DNA of 64,000 bases from Limnobacter sp. GTDB lineage: Bacteria; Pseudomonadota; Gammaproteobacteria; Burkholderiales; Burkholderiaceae_B. This document shows, one piece after another, positions 1 to 8,694 of the stretch. Where the stretch lies: assembly GCA_029866125.1 (NCBI GenBank), contig JARWZZ010000007.1, positions 248,001 to 312,000 on the forward strand. The letters run 5' to 3'. A program made the position numbers and the translations under genes. The notes under the pieces are model-generated. The model did no database searches. It had not been told where the DNA came from and was given only the letters and a program-made list of their open reading frames with translations. The number at the start of each line of letters is the position of its first letter. The first letter of the stretch is position 1.

Positions 1-1901
1 ATGGAGCCCGCCAAGCGGTCACTGTCCGAGTAACCCACCATCACCATTTGGCGCTGGTCGCCACGGTTCAAAACACTTTTGTACCAAGGGTCAGACAGCA
101 GGCCATTCAAAATTTCTGGGCCGTTCTTCAGGTCGTCCACCGTCTCAATTAGGCCAACAATCTTCATGTCGCAAAAGTCTGGTCCGGCCACTTGGGCATG
201 GCGCAACAGCACCATCACCTCCATCAAATCGCTTACGGTTTCAGTGTTGGCAGTGATGCAGTTTTCCAGCGCAGCTTTGCCAAATTGGTCGTGAATGTCT
301 TTGTAAGCGCGAATCAATTCCACTTCGCGTTTGAAGTCTTCAATTTCATGCGGTTTGTAATCCTTCAGGATTTGTTGGCGCACCTCATCGCTGGCTTGGT
401 CTAGGTTATCGTTTAGCAAATCGCCGTCCGGGCTGTTCAAGCGTTCTTTCAGCACTGCCCGCTTGTCCGCTTCAGGTAGGCTGCGGTAATCGCTTCGCAC
501 GCCAGATAGTCTTAGTAAAATGTCCACCGTTTTTTCATTGATGGCGCTGTTCTGGCGGATGTCTGTGGTGGCGCCATGAAAGCCGTGAGCTTTGATGTCG
601 ATCACCAAACTGCGAATTTTCCGCTCGGCTTGCTCTTTCATCAAGGGTGGAAGGCTAGAAAAATCCAAACCTTTCAAGTCCGCAATGAATTGGTCGGGCG
701 TGCTGTAAAAATTGCTGTCCAGCTCTGCCAAGGAATCTGTGAAGGTTGAGGGTGATACCCCAGCGCGAATCCTGTTTTGAGTGTTGCTCAACTTGTCTTG
801 AATGGCGATGAGTGCAGTGTCTTGATTGGCTGTTTGAATCAATGTCCGCAAGTTGGGGTTTGAATTGCCATTCAACTTGGCACCCAGTTTCGAATCGCTG
901 AGCTTACGCGCGTAGTTGTTGAATGTGGAATCGGAATACAGTGCCACACTGCTACGCAAGGTGTCTGCGGTTACAAATGAGTTTCCATCCCGGTCGCCGC
1001 CCACCCAGTTGCCTGTGGTAATCAGCGGCTCTTGCAAATGTTCACCTGTCAATAGGTGTAGTTGTTGGTCAATCGCTTTGTGGATTTGGTGACTGGCTTT
1101 TTGCAGGTTTTGCAGCGGTACCTGGTAGCCCTCCGCTTCTTGAATGACGGTTGGGCGTACATTTCTTCGGCCTTGCTCATTCCACAGTGCGTTGGGCAAA
1201 TGACCCAGATCGCTGGGGCTGGTGCTTGGGCTGGATCCGGGGCTCTGGCTAGTTGCATCTCGTTCTCCTTGTGGGCTTCGGCTTGGCGATGTGCCACTGC
1301 CGTCAGAAAATTGCCCTAAGCTTTGTAGGCTTGCATTGCTGCGGATTGAAGGCGAGCGATAAACCAAATCACTGGCATTTGGGCGGCTTAGGTTGGTGGG
1401 GTGGGCGGTAAATACGGGTGAAATTTTCGCCTTCTTTAATTCCTTTTGTGTGTTCAAGTGGTCTTTTACAGTCCGCTCCACAAAGTCCTGAACGCCTTGG
1501 TACAAGCGACCTTCGGCCTTGTTTTTGTGCGCTTGTATATTTTTCTCCAGCGAGTCCATCATCATGGCTTGAGAGTTAATGTAAGACAGCACCTTCGTAA
1601 TTAATTTCGGGTTGTGAATGTGTTGCTGAATGAAAGACTCGCAATCTTGTTGGAGGCGATTGAGGTCCGTACCTCCGTTTCGATCAATCTTGTCCAGAAA
1701 ACCGCTTAGCTCTTGATAGGTTCTTTCACCCAGTTCATTGCGTATGGCGGTGCGTAGGGCTGGCTGGGCCAAGGTTCGAATTCCGGTAAGTTGTCCTGTA
1801 ATGGGGTTGGCGTTGTCTCCGCTCGTGGTTGAAAGGGATTGATCAAACTCCGAGGCGTGTGTGGTTGCGGCGGTCGGCGTATTCACTTCATGGATGGGCA
1901 C
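1..1901 (-). CDS. Divergent phosphoenolpyruvate carboxylase-like protein (C-terminus beyond left edge)
   Basis: Translating the minus strand from a GTG at 1901 gives 633 codons without a stop to the window edge. An AAGGAG six bases upstream supports this start. PEPC landmarks appear in order: FTAHPTN (His167, E. coli His138), WVGGDRDGN (about residues 300-308), a DIRQNS segment, GLIETVDDL and GYSDS near the edge. PEPC makes oxaloacetate from phosphoenolpyruvate and bicarbonate. Odd features: the N-terminus is Ser/Thr-rich, and residues about 175-235, normally helical, are a Ser/Pro-rich low-complexity stretch. The catalytic SDSAKDAG motif reads SDSDRLAG, so the Lys (E. coli Lys546) is Arg. 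The GRGG loop and C-terminus are not visible. It may be a true but divergent carboxylase, an inactive paralogue or a protein repurposed for another role. Family assignment is firm; activity is uncertain. Confidence 0.8.
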   Translation of the reverse strand, partial: MPIHEVNTPTAATTHASEFDQSLSTTSGDNANPITGQLTGIRTLAQPALRTAIRNELGERTYQELSGFLDKIDRNGGTDLNRLQQDCESFIQQHIHNPKLITKVLSYINSQAMMMDSLEKNIQAHKNKAEGRLYQGVQDFVERTVKDHLNTQKELKKAKISPVFTAHPTNLSRPNASDLVYRSPSIRSNASLQSLGQFSDGSGTSPSRSPQGERDATSQSPGSSPSTSPSDLGHLPNALWNEQGRRNVRPTVIQEAEGYQVPLQNLQKASHQIHKAIDQQLHLLTGEHLQEPLITTGNWVGGDRDGNSFVTADTLRSSVALYSDSTFNNYARKLSDSKLGAKLNGNSNPNLRTLIQTANQDTALIAIQDKLSNTQNRIRAGVSPSTFTDSLAELDSNFYSTPDQFIADLKGLDFSSLPPLMKEQAERKIRSLVIDIKAHGFHGATTDIRQNSAINEKTVDILLRLSGVRSDYRSLPEADKRAVLKERLNSPDGDLLNDNLDQASDEVRQQILKDYKPHEIEDFKREVELIRAYKDIHDQFGKAALENCITANTETVSDLMEVMVLLRHAQVAGPDFCDMKIVGLIETVDDLKNGPEILNGLLSDPWYKSVLNRGDQRQMVMVGYSDSDRLAGS

Positions 1902-2185
1902 TTTTGGCTCCTTTTTAGCGACTGAGGTGGAGTCAAATCCTATTGAAGTTGGTCGCTGGTAATCATTTGTGGTGACCCAATATGATGAAGACTGGGCAAT
2001 CTGTTTGAAGTGCGCGTAGAATCCCCGGACTCTAATGACTTGCGGGCTTTAGATGAGAAGAATTTTAGAAAAATACAAGTGTTATGTGGCCTGCCGCACG
2101 GAAAAGTTCAATGAATAAAAGCATGTAGGGGTTTACTCGGGCTTTACAGTGTAATGGATTAGTACCTTCGTATCATCTGTCACTT

Positions 2186-2211
2186 CCACTCACCCCATAT
2201 GGAGTGAGTGG
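2186..2211. promoter_or_regulatory. 26-bp near-perfect palindrome between prpF and the PEPC-like gene
   Basis: The arms CCACTCAC and GTGAGTGG flank a CCATATGG core. The 13-base half-site has a single mismatch across the dyad. No T-run follows on either strand, so it is a poor intrinsic terminator. It lies 48 bases past the prpF stop and 285 bases upstream of the PEPC-like GTG, in the only sizeable non-coding gap here (1902-2258). An operator for the PEPC-like gene or a prpF mRNA 3' hairpin are both possible. Otherwise I see nothing in this gap. Confidence 0.5.
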
Positions 2212-2258
2212 TTATGCTGCTTTATGGGTAGTGCCGATAGGGCAGTGCTGATAAGCAG

Positions 2259-3452
2259 TTAAAAAGAGTCACCGGGCACACGCACCCAGCCTTCCATCAA
2301 CACACGGGCACTGCGGCTCATGATTGCCTTTTTCACCACCCACTGCCCGCCCTCAAGCTCAGCCTGTGCGCCCACGCGCAAGGTGCCCGATGGGTGACCA
2401 AAACGCACGGCTTCCCTGGCTGTGCCACCTGCTGCAAGGTTGACCAAAGTACCGGGTACAGCCGCTGCTGTTCCAATGGCCACCGCTGCTGTGCCCATCA
2501 TGGCGTGATGCAATTTGCCCATGCTCATTGCGCGCACCAATAGGTCTACATCGCCGGAATTGACTACTTTTCCGCTGGATGAAGTGTAAGTTTTGGGTGC
2601 TGCAACAAAGGCCACCTTTGGTGTGTGTTGACGCTTTGCGGCTTCGCTTACGTCTTTGATCAATCCCATTTTGACCGCGCCGTAAGCGCGTATGGTTTCA
2701 AACTTCTCCAAGGCTTTGGCATCGCCGTTGATGGCCTCTTGCAACTCAGTGCCGGTGTAACCAATGCTTTCTGCATTCACAAAAATAGTGGGAATGCCTG
2801 CATTAATCAAGGTGGCTTTCAGGGTACCCACACCGGGTACTTCAAGGTCATCCACCAAGTTGCCGGTGGGGAACATGCTGCCGCCAGCACCGTCTTCACC
2901 TTCGTCAGCCGGGTCCAAAAACTCAAGCTGAACTTCGGCCGCTGGGAAGGTTACGCCATCCAGTTCAAAGTCACCCGTTTCCTGCACTTCACCGTGGGTG
3001 ATGGGTACATGGGCAATGATGGTTTTGCTGATGTTGGCTTGCCAAATGCGCACAGTGCAAGTGCCGTTTTGAGGGATGCGCGAGGCATCCACCAAACCTG
3101 CGCTGATGGCAAAGCTTCCCACGGCTGCAGACAGATTGCCGCAGTTGCCGCTCCAATCCACAAAGGCTTTGTCGATGGACACCTGCCCAAACAGGTAGTC
3201 CACATCATGGTCGGGTTTGCTGCTATTGGCCAAAATGACGGTTTTGCTGGTGGAGGAGGTGGCCCCACCCATGCCGTCAATTTGTTTGCCGTAAGGGTCG
3301 GGGCTGCCAATCACACGCATCAGCAAATTGTCGCGTGCTGGGCCGGGTACTTGGCATGCTGCAGGCAAATCCTGCACCCGAAAAAACACACCTTTGCTGG
3401 TGCCGCCACGAATGTAAGTGGCGGGTATTTTGGTTTGAGGCACATGAGCCAT
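2259..3452 (-). CDS. prpF: 2-methylaconitate cis-trans isomerase PrpF
   Basis: This is a 397-residue protein of the PrpF family (diaminopimelate-epimerase fold). It isomerises the 2-methylaconitate made by AcnD so that it can be hydrated to 2-methylisocitrate. The N-terminal RGGTSKGVFF signature is present. Lys70 (STSKTVIL) and Cys104 (SGNCGNLS) match the conserved Lys and Cys thought to act in catalysis. Length is normal for the family. It is the last gene of the minus-strand prpB-prpC-acnD-prpF run, starting 87 bases after acnD, and is probably co-transcribed from the sigma-54 promoter upstream of prpB. PrpF is needed only where AcnD replaces PrpD, which agrees with the context. Identification is confident. 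Confidence 0.95.
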   Translation of the reverse strand: MAHVPQTKIPATYIRGGTSKGVFFRVQDLPAACQVPGPARDNLLMRVIGSPDPYGKQIDGMGGATSSTSKTVILANSSKPDHDVDYLFGQVSIDKAFVDWSGNCGNLSAAVGSFAISAGLVDASRIPQNGTCTVRIWQANISKTIIAHVPITHGEVQETGDFELDGVTFPAAEVQLEFLDPADEGEDGAGGSMFPTGNLVDDLEVPGVGTLKATLINAGIPTIFVNAESIGYTGTELQEAINGDAKALEKFETIRAYGAVKMGLIKDVSEAAKRQHTPKVAFVAAPKTYTSSSGKVVNSGDVDLLVRAMSMGKLHHAMMGTAAVAIGTAAAVPGTLVNLAAGGTAREAVRFGHPSGTLRVGAQAELEGGQWVVKKAIMSRSARVLMEGWVRVPGDSF

Positions 3453-3539
3453 TCACAGATTCCTTCTTGAATATAGGGTGGTCTTCAAGTTAAATGAGGC
3501 TCATTATTTGAGCCTCATTATCCACTTCAACTTTTGGCA

Positions 3540-6161
3540 TCAAGCCGCTTTGTTGGACTCCAGAAAGTCTTGAGCAAAGCGTTGCAGCACACCACCCGCT
3601 TCGTAAATCGACACTTCTTCCGCAGTATCCAAACGGCAGGTGACTGGGAACTCCACACGCTCGCCATTCTTGCGAGTCATCACCACAGTCAGGGTTGCGC
3701 GAGGTGCACGTGTGCCCACCACTTCAAACACTTCCGTGCCGTCAATGTTGTAGGTTTTACGTGTGTCACCGGCTTTGAATTCCAGTGGCAAAGTGCCCAT
3801 GCCAATCAGGTTGGTGCGGTGAATGCGCTCGAAGCCTTCGGCCACAATCGCTTCCACGCCTGCCAAACGTACGCCCTTGGCTGCCCAGTCGCGTGAGGAG
3901 CCCTGACCGTAATCTGCGCCCGCAATAATGATCAACGGTTGTGCGCGGTCCATGTAGGTTTCAATTGCTTCCCACATGCGAGTTACTTTGCCTTCAGGCT
4001 CGATACGGGCCAGCGAACCTTTGCGGATTTTGCCGTTTTCGTCCAATGCCATTTCGTTTTGCAAAGTGGGGTTGGCAAATGTGGCACGCTGCGCAGTCAG
4101 GTGGTCGCCCCGGTGCGTGGCGTAGCTGTTGAAGTCCTCTTCAGGCAGGCCCATTTTGTGTAAGTATTCACCTGCCGCGCTGTTCATCATGATTGCGTTG
4201 GAAGGGCTGAGGTGGTCAGTCGTGATGTTGTCGCCCAGCACGGCCAATGGACGCATGTTCTTCAACGTGCGTGGGCGTGCAGCCAATGCGCCTTGGCCTT
4301 CTGTGTCCCAGTAAGGTGGGCGACGAATATAGGTGCTTTGAGGCCTCCAGTCGTACAAGGGGCTTTTTGCTTTTTCAAAGGCGCCCAAGTCAAACATGGG
4401 GATGTAAATTTGGCGGAACTGTGAGGGCTTGACGCTTTCTTTCACGATGGCGTCAATTTCTTCATCCGAAGGCCACAAGTCTTTCAGGCGAATTTCTTTG
4501 CCATTGACCACACCAAACACATCGCTTTCAATGTCAAAGCGCACTGTGCCTGCAATCGCGTAGGCCACCACCAACGGGGGCGATGCCAAAAAAGCTTGCT
4601 TGGCGTAAGGGTGAATGCGGCCATCAAAGTTGCGGTTGCCTGACAACACAGCGGTTGCGTACAAGTCGCGGTCAATGATTTCCTTTTGAATAACCTGGTC
4701 CAAAGCACCGCTCATGCCGTTGCAGGTTGTGCATGCAAACGCCACGATACCGAAGCCCAGCTTTTCCAAATCAGCCAACAAACCGGCTTCTTTCAAATAC
4801 AATTCAGCCACTTTGGAGCCGGGCGCGAATGAAGACTTCACCCAAGGCTTGCGCAGCAAACCCAGCTCATTGGCTTTGCGTGCCAACAAGCCTGCGGCCA
4901 CCACGTTACGCGGGTTGGATGTGTTGGTGCAAGATGTGATTGCAGCAATAATCACTGCGCCATCGGGCATCAAACCTTCTGCTTCTTGCGCACGTGCGGC
5001 ATCCAAATTACCTGCAATGCCTTTGGCTGCCAAATCGGCGGTGGCCACGCGTGCGTGCGGGTTGGAAGGGCCTGCCATGTTGCGGCCAACGCTGCTGAGG
5101 TCAAAGCTCAACACGCGCTCGTACTCGGCATTCACCATCTTGTCGCCCCACAAGCCGACTGTTTTGGCATAGTGCTCAACCAGTTTGACTTGCTCGTCTT
5201 CACGGCCAGTCAACTTGAGGTAGTCAATGGTTTGTTGGTCGATGTAGAACATGGCTGCAGTTGCGCCATATTCCGGTGTCATATTGGAAATGGTTGCACG
5301 GTCGCCGATGGTCAGGCTGTTGGCGCCTTCGCCATAAAACTCGATGTACGCACCCACCACGCGCTGTTTGCGCAGGTATTCAGTCAGTGCCAATACGATG
5401 TCTGTGGCTGTAATGCCAGGCTGGCGTTTGCCCGTCAGTTCAACACCAACGATATCTGGCAGGCGCATCATGGATGCACGGCCCAACATCACAGTTTCAG
5501 CTTCCAATCCACCCACGCCAACGGAGATGACGCCAAGCGCATCCACATGGGGTGTGTGGCTGTCTGTGCCCACGCAAGTGTCGGGGAACGCCACACCGTC
5601 ACGCACCTGAACCACAGGTGACATTTTTTCCAGATTGATTTGGTGCATGATGCCGTTGCCCGCTGGAATCACATCCACGTTTTCAAACGCGGTTTTGGTC
5701 CAGTTGATGAAGTGGAAACGGTCTTCGTTGCGGCGCTCTTCAATGTCGCGGTTTTTCTGGAATGCATCCGGATCAAAACCACCGCATTCCACAGCCAGTG
5801 AGTGGTCAACAATCAACTGGGTGGGTACAACCGGGTTGACCTTGGAAGGGTCGCCGCCTTCTTTGGCAATCGCATCACGCAGTCCAGCCAAATCCACCAA
5901 AGCGGTTTGGCCCAAAATGTCGTGACACACCACGCGGGCAGGGTACCAAGGAAAATCCAAATCGCGCTTGCGGTAAATAAATTGCTTCAAGCTGTCCGTC
6001 AATGCAGACGGTTCGCAGCGGCGCACCAGTTGCTCAGCCAAAATTTTGCTGGTGTAGGGTAGTTTGTCCCAAGCGCCAGCTTCGATTGCGTCCACGGCAG
6101 ATTGCACGTCAAAGTAATCCAGCGCAGTGCCGGGTAGTTTCTTGCGGAATTGTGTGTTCAT
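3540..6161 (-). CDS. acnD: Fe/S-dependent 2-methylcitrate dehydratase AcnD
   Basis: An 873-residue aconitase-superfamily enzyme. It dehydrates 2-methylcitrate in the propionyl-CoA (2-methylcitrate) pathway and works with PrpF in place of PrpD. The [4Fe-4S] ligands are visible as SCTNTSN (Cys near residue 411) and ACTTCNG (two Cys near 475-478). The C-terminal swivel domain carries GADYGQGSSRDWAAKG. Length and start (MNTQFRKKLPGT) fit the AcnD subfamily rather than AcnA. It lies between prpC (97 bases upstream) and prpF on the same strand. No PrpD homologue is present in the window, which supports the AcnD/PrpF variant of the pathway. Confidence 0.95.
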   Translation of the reverse strand: MNTQFRKKLPGTALDYFDVQSAVDAIEAGAWDKLPYTSKILAEQLVRRCEPSALTDSLKQFIYRKRDLDFPWYPARVVCHDILGQTALVDLAGLRDAIAKEGGDPSKVNPVVPTQLIVDHSLAVECGGFDPDAFQKNRDIEERRNEDRFHFINWTKTAFENVDVIPAGNGIMHQINLEKMSPVVQVRDGVAFPDTCVGTDSHTPHVDALGVISVGVGGLEAETVMLGRASMMRLPDIVGVELTGKRQPGITATDIVLALTEYLRKQRVVGAYIEFYGEGANSLTIGDRATISNMTPEYGATAAMFYIDQQTIDYLKLTGREDEQVKLVEHYAKTVGLWGDKMVNAEYERVLSFDLSSVGRNMAGPSNPHARVATADLAAKGIAGNLDAARAQEAEGLMPDGAVIIAAITSCTNTSNPRNVVAAGLLARKANELGLLRKPWVKSSFAPGSKVAELYLKEAGLLADLEKLGFGIVAFACTTCNGMSGALDQVIQKEIIDRDLYATAVLSGNRNFDGRIHPYAKQAFLASPPLVVAYAIAGTVRFDIESDVFGVVNGKEIRLKDLWPSDEEIDAIVKESVKPSQFRQIYIPMFDLGAFEKAKSPLYDWRPQSTYIRRPPYWDTEGQGALAARPRTLKNMRPLAVLGDNITTDHLSPSNAIMMNSAAGEYLHKMGLPEEDFNSYATHRGDHLTAQRATFANPTLQNEMALDENGKIRKGSLARIEPEGKVTRMWEAIETYMDRAQPLIIIAGADYGQGSSRDWAAKGVRLAGVEAIVAEGFERIHRTNLIGMGTLPLEFKAGDTRKTYNIDGTEVFEVVGTRAPRATLTVVMTRKNGERVEFPVTCRLDTAEEVSIYEAGGVLQRFAQDFLESNKAA

Positions 6162-6258
6162 GTGTTTCTCAATAATGAGGTGTATTCAATTTGCTTGACA
6201 CGCGGTCAATCGCAGTTCAGAAGTAAAAGGGCTCAACATGTGAGCCCCATTTGTCTAC

Positions 6259-7419
6259 TTACTTGCGCTGGTCAATCGGAACAAACTTCTGGTCTTCTGG
6301 GCCAGTGTAGTTGGCGCTTGGGCGAATAATCTTGCCGTCAATACGCTGCTCAATGACGTGTGCAGACCAGCCTGATGTGCGTGAAATTACAAACAGCGGT
6401 GTGAACATGGCTGTGGGTACTCCCATCATGTGGTAGCTAACCGCGCTGAACCAGTCCAGGTTGGGGAACATCTTTTTGATTTCCCACATGGTGCTTTCCA
6501 AGCGCTCTGCGATGTCATACATCTTGGTGTTGCTTTGTTCGTCGCTGAGGTCTTTCGCCACCTTTTTGATGACCACGTTGCGGGGGTCACTGACTGTGTA
6601 AACGGGGTGACCAAAACCAATCACCACTTCCTTGCGGTCTACACGCGCGCGGATGTCGGCTTCTGCTTCGTCTGGGTTGTCGTAGCGCTTTTGAATTTCA
6701 AAGGCAACTTCGTTCGCGCCGCCGTGCTTGGGCCCACGCAATGCGCCTATACCACCGCAAATGGCAGAGTACATGTCTGAACCTGTACCTGCCACCACGC
6801 GGCTTGTGAATGTGGATGCGTTGAACTCATGCTCCGCATACAAAATCAGTGAAGTGTGCATGGCGCGTACCCAGCTGTCGCGTGGCTTCTCGCCGTGCAA
6901 CAGGTGAAGGAAGTGGCCGCCGATGGAGTCATCGTCGGTTTCAACTTCAATGCGCTTGCCGTTGTGGCTGAAGTGGTACCAATACAGCAGCATACTGCCC
7001 AAGCTGGCCATCAGCTTGTCAGCAATGTCGCGTGCGCCGGGGTGGTTGTGGTCGTCTTTCTCGGGGCTTAAGCAACCAAGTACTGATACGCCAGTGCGCA
7101 TCACGTCCATCGGGTGGGCTGATGGGGGCAGGGCTTCCAGTGCTTGCTTTACGCCAGCAGGTACGCCGCGCAATGCCTTCAATTTTGTTTTGTAGCTTGC
7201 CAATTCAGCGCGCGTTGGCAACTTGCCGTGCACCAGCAGGTGGGCAATCTCTTCAAATTCGCAAGTGGTGGCCACGTCCAGAATGTCGTAACCACGGTAT
7301 GCCAAATCATTGCCTGTGCGGCCTACTGTACACAGTGCGGTGTTGCCTGCGGCTGTGCCAGACAGGGCTACGGATTTTTTGGGCTTGAAGCCTGTTGCTG
7401 TTGTAGTTTGTTCGCTCAT
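6259..7419 (-). CDS. prpC: 2-methylcitrate synthase PrpC
   Basis: A 386-residue citrate-synthase-fold enzyme that condenses propionyl-CoA with oxaloacetate to 2-methylcitrate. Active-site segments are GPKHGGANE and GFGHPVY, with AEHEFNAST between. It is shorter than the GltA at 26596-27903 (435 residues) and lacks that protein's N-terminal domain, as expected for PrpC. I place the start at the ATG at 7419 ([10 protein letters not shown]), because TTGGAG sits directly upstream. A TTG at 7431 would put that ribosome-binding site inside the gene. It begins 28 bases after prpB, so the two are in one operon. Confidence 0.95.
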   Translation of the reverse strand: MSEQTTTATGFKPKKSVALSGTAAGNTALCTVGRTGNDLAYRGYDILDVATTCEFEEIAHLLVHGKLPTRAELASYKTKLKALRGVPAGVKQALEALPPSAHPMDVMRTGVSVLGCLSPEKDDHNHPGARDIADKLMASLGSMLLYWYHFSHNGKRIEVETDDDSIGGHFLHLLHGEKPRDSWVRAMHTSLILYAEHEFNASTFTSRVVAGTGSDMYSAICGGIGALRGPKHGGANEVAFEIQKRYDNPDEAEADIRARVDRKEVVIGFGHPVYTVSDPRNVVIKKVAKDLSDEQSNTKMYDIAERLESTMWEIKKMFPNLDWFSAVSYHMMGVPTAMFTPLFVISRTSGWSAHVIEQRIDGKIIRPSANYTGPEDQKFVPIDQRK

Positions 7420-7447
7420 CTCGATCTCCAATGTTTATTAGGTCTAT

Positions 7448-8332
7448 TTATTTTTTGGCTGCAAACAAGGCATCCAGCTTCTGTTCAAAGTCGTGGTAGC
7501 CAATGCTGTCATACAGTTCCATGCGGGTTTGCATCAGATCCAGCACATTCTTTTGCGTGCCATCGCGTCGTACAGCCTCGTACACGGCTTGAGCGGCCTT
7601 GTTCATGGCGCGGAAAGCGGACAGTGGGTACAACACCAAGCCCACGCCCACACTCTTCAATTCTTCAGTGGTAAACAAGGGGGTCGAGCCAAACTCTGTG
7701 ATGTTGGCCAAAACAGGCACCTTCACTGCTTTGACGAATTGCTCGTACATGTTCAGGTCGGTGATCGCTTCCGGAAAAATCATGTCTGCACCTGCTTCAA
7801 CGCAGGCACATGCGCGGTCGATTGCAGACTGCAATCCTTCAACCGCCAAGGCGTCTGTGCGGGCCATGATGACGAAGTCGTCCGAGCCACGTGCATCTGC
7901 AGCGGCTTTGACGCGGTCAACCATTTCATCCAGTGTCACAATGGCTTTACCGGGGCGGTGGCCGCAACGTTTGGCGCCCACTTGGTCTTCAATGTGCATG
8001 GCCGCTGCGCCAGCCTTAATCATCGCTTTGGTGGTGCGTGAAATGTTAAAGGCGGAGGACCCAAACCCTGTGTCCACATCCACCAGCAAAGGCGTGTCGC
8101 ACACATCCGTGATGCGGCGCACGTCAGTCAACACATCATCCAAACCGGAAATACCCAAATCAGGCAAACCCAGTGAGCCAGCAGCCACGCCGCCACCCGA
8201 CAAGTAAATGGCTTTGAAGCCAGCGCGCTTGGCCAGCAAAGCGTGGTTGGCGTTGATTGCGCCGATGACTTGTAGTGGATGCTCGGTGGCAACGGCCTCG
8301 CGGAAACGGGCGCCTGCGGATTTTTGAGTCAT
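7448..8332 (-). CDS. prpB: 2-methylisocitrate lyase PrpB
   Basis: A 294-residue member of the isocitrate lyase/PEP mutase superfamily. It cleaves 2-methylisocitrate to pyruvate and succinate, the last step of propionyl-CoA catabolism. The catalytic loop KRCGHR lies at residues 121-126 with the active Cys at 123. The metal-binding VDVDTGFG segment is at about 84-91. Length is normal. It is the first gene of the operon, and its start lies 33 bases beyond a strong -24/-12 sigma-54 promoter. The divergent prpR presumably drives it in response to 2-methylcitrate. Confidence 0.96.
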   Translation of the reverse strand: MTQKSAGARFREAVATEHPLQVIGAINANHALLAKRAGFKAIYLSGGGVAAGSLGLPDLGISGLDDVLTDVRRITDVCDTPLLVDVDTGFGSSAFNISRTTKAMIKAGAAAMHIEDQVGAKRCGHRPGKAIVTLDEMVDRVKAAADARGSDDFVIMARTDALAVEGLQSAIDRACACVEAGADMIFPEAITDLNMYEQFVKAVKVPVLANITEFGSTPLFTTEELKSVGVGLVLYPLSAFRAMNKAAQAVYEAVRRDGTQKNVLDLMQTRMELYDSIGYHDFEQKLDALFAAKK

Positions 8333-8364
8333 TGTTGATCTCCTTGTGAAGTTGGAGACTGTTG

Positions 8365-8380
8365 TGCAAGAGGTGTGCCA
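8365..8380 (-). promoter_or_regulatory. Sigma-54 (-24/-12) promoter of the prpB operon
   Basis: Read on the minus strand the site is TGGCACACCTCTTGCA. It matches the RpoN consensus TGGCAC-N5-TTGCA exactly, with the GG and GC doublets ten bases apart. The predicted start of transcription is near 8354, leaving a leader of about 20 bases before prpB. The adjacent prpR encodes a sigma-54 activator, which fits. Confidence 0.88.
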
Positions 8381-8489
8381 GATGTTTTGTGTTGGACTAG
8401 GGGGTGCGGTGTGTGGTGATTTTCTATTTAAATCAATGACATAACCCGAATGGGTGGTTTTATGTAGCTTGAAAGAGGTTTGATGGGTT

Positions 8490-8694
8490 GTTTCAAATGA
8501 AACTCAATTTGGTCGACTGAAACCGATCTATGAGATGTCTGTAAGGTGCCATAACCAGCACTTTCAGCAGATTAAATGGCCTAAAGGTGCAAAAATTTGG
8601 ACCTTGCATCTTTGTAAAAATATTGATTATTGCTTGCTGGTTTCAAATGCGACATACTGATGTTTCATAAATTATCCGGTTGAAACATGAAACC
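8490..8694. promoter_or_regulatory. TTTCA/TGAAA half-sites, probable PrpR upstream activating region
   Basis: GTTTCAAATGAAAC at 8490-8503 is an inverted repeat of GTTTCA around two bases. It lies about 110-125 bases upstream of the -24/-12 element, a usual distance for an enhancer. More half-sites occur at 8518-8522 (TGAAA), 8641-8645 and 8663-8667 (TTTCA), and 8681-8685 and 8688-8692 (TGAAA). The last pair overlaps the prpR start codon, suggesting autoregulation. This is inferred from spacing and symmetry. Confidence 0.55.

Noticed and set aside
1770-1790. GGTTCGAAT-like sequence suggesting a tRNA T-loop
   Set aside because: No acceptor stem or anticodon arm around it and it lies inside the PEPC-like coding frame.
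2625-3470. 281-codon open frame antisense to prpF
   Set aside because: Cys/His/Gly-rich shadow translation without family resemblance; prpF is certain.
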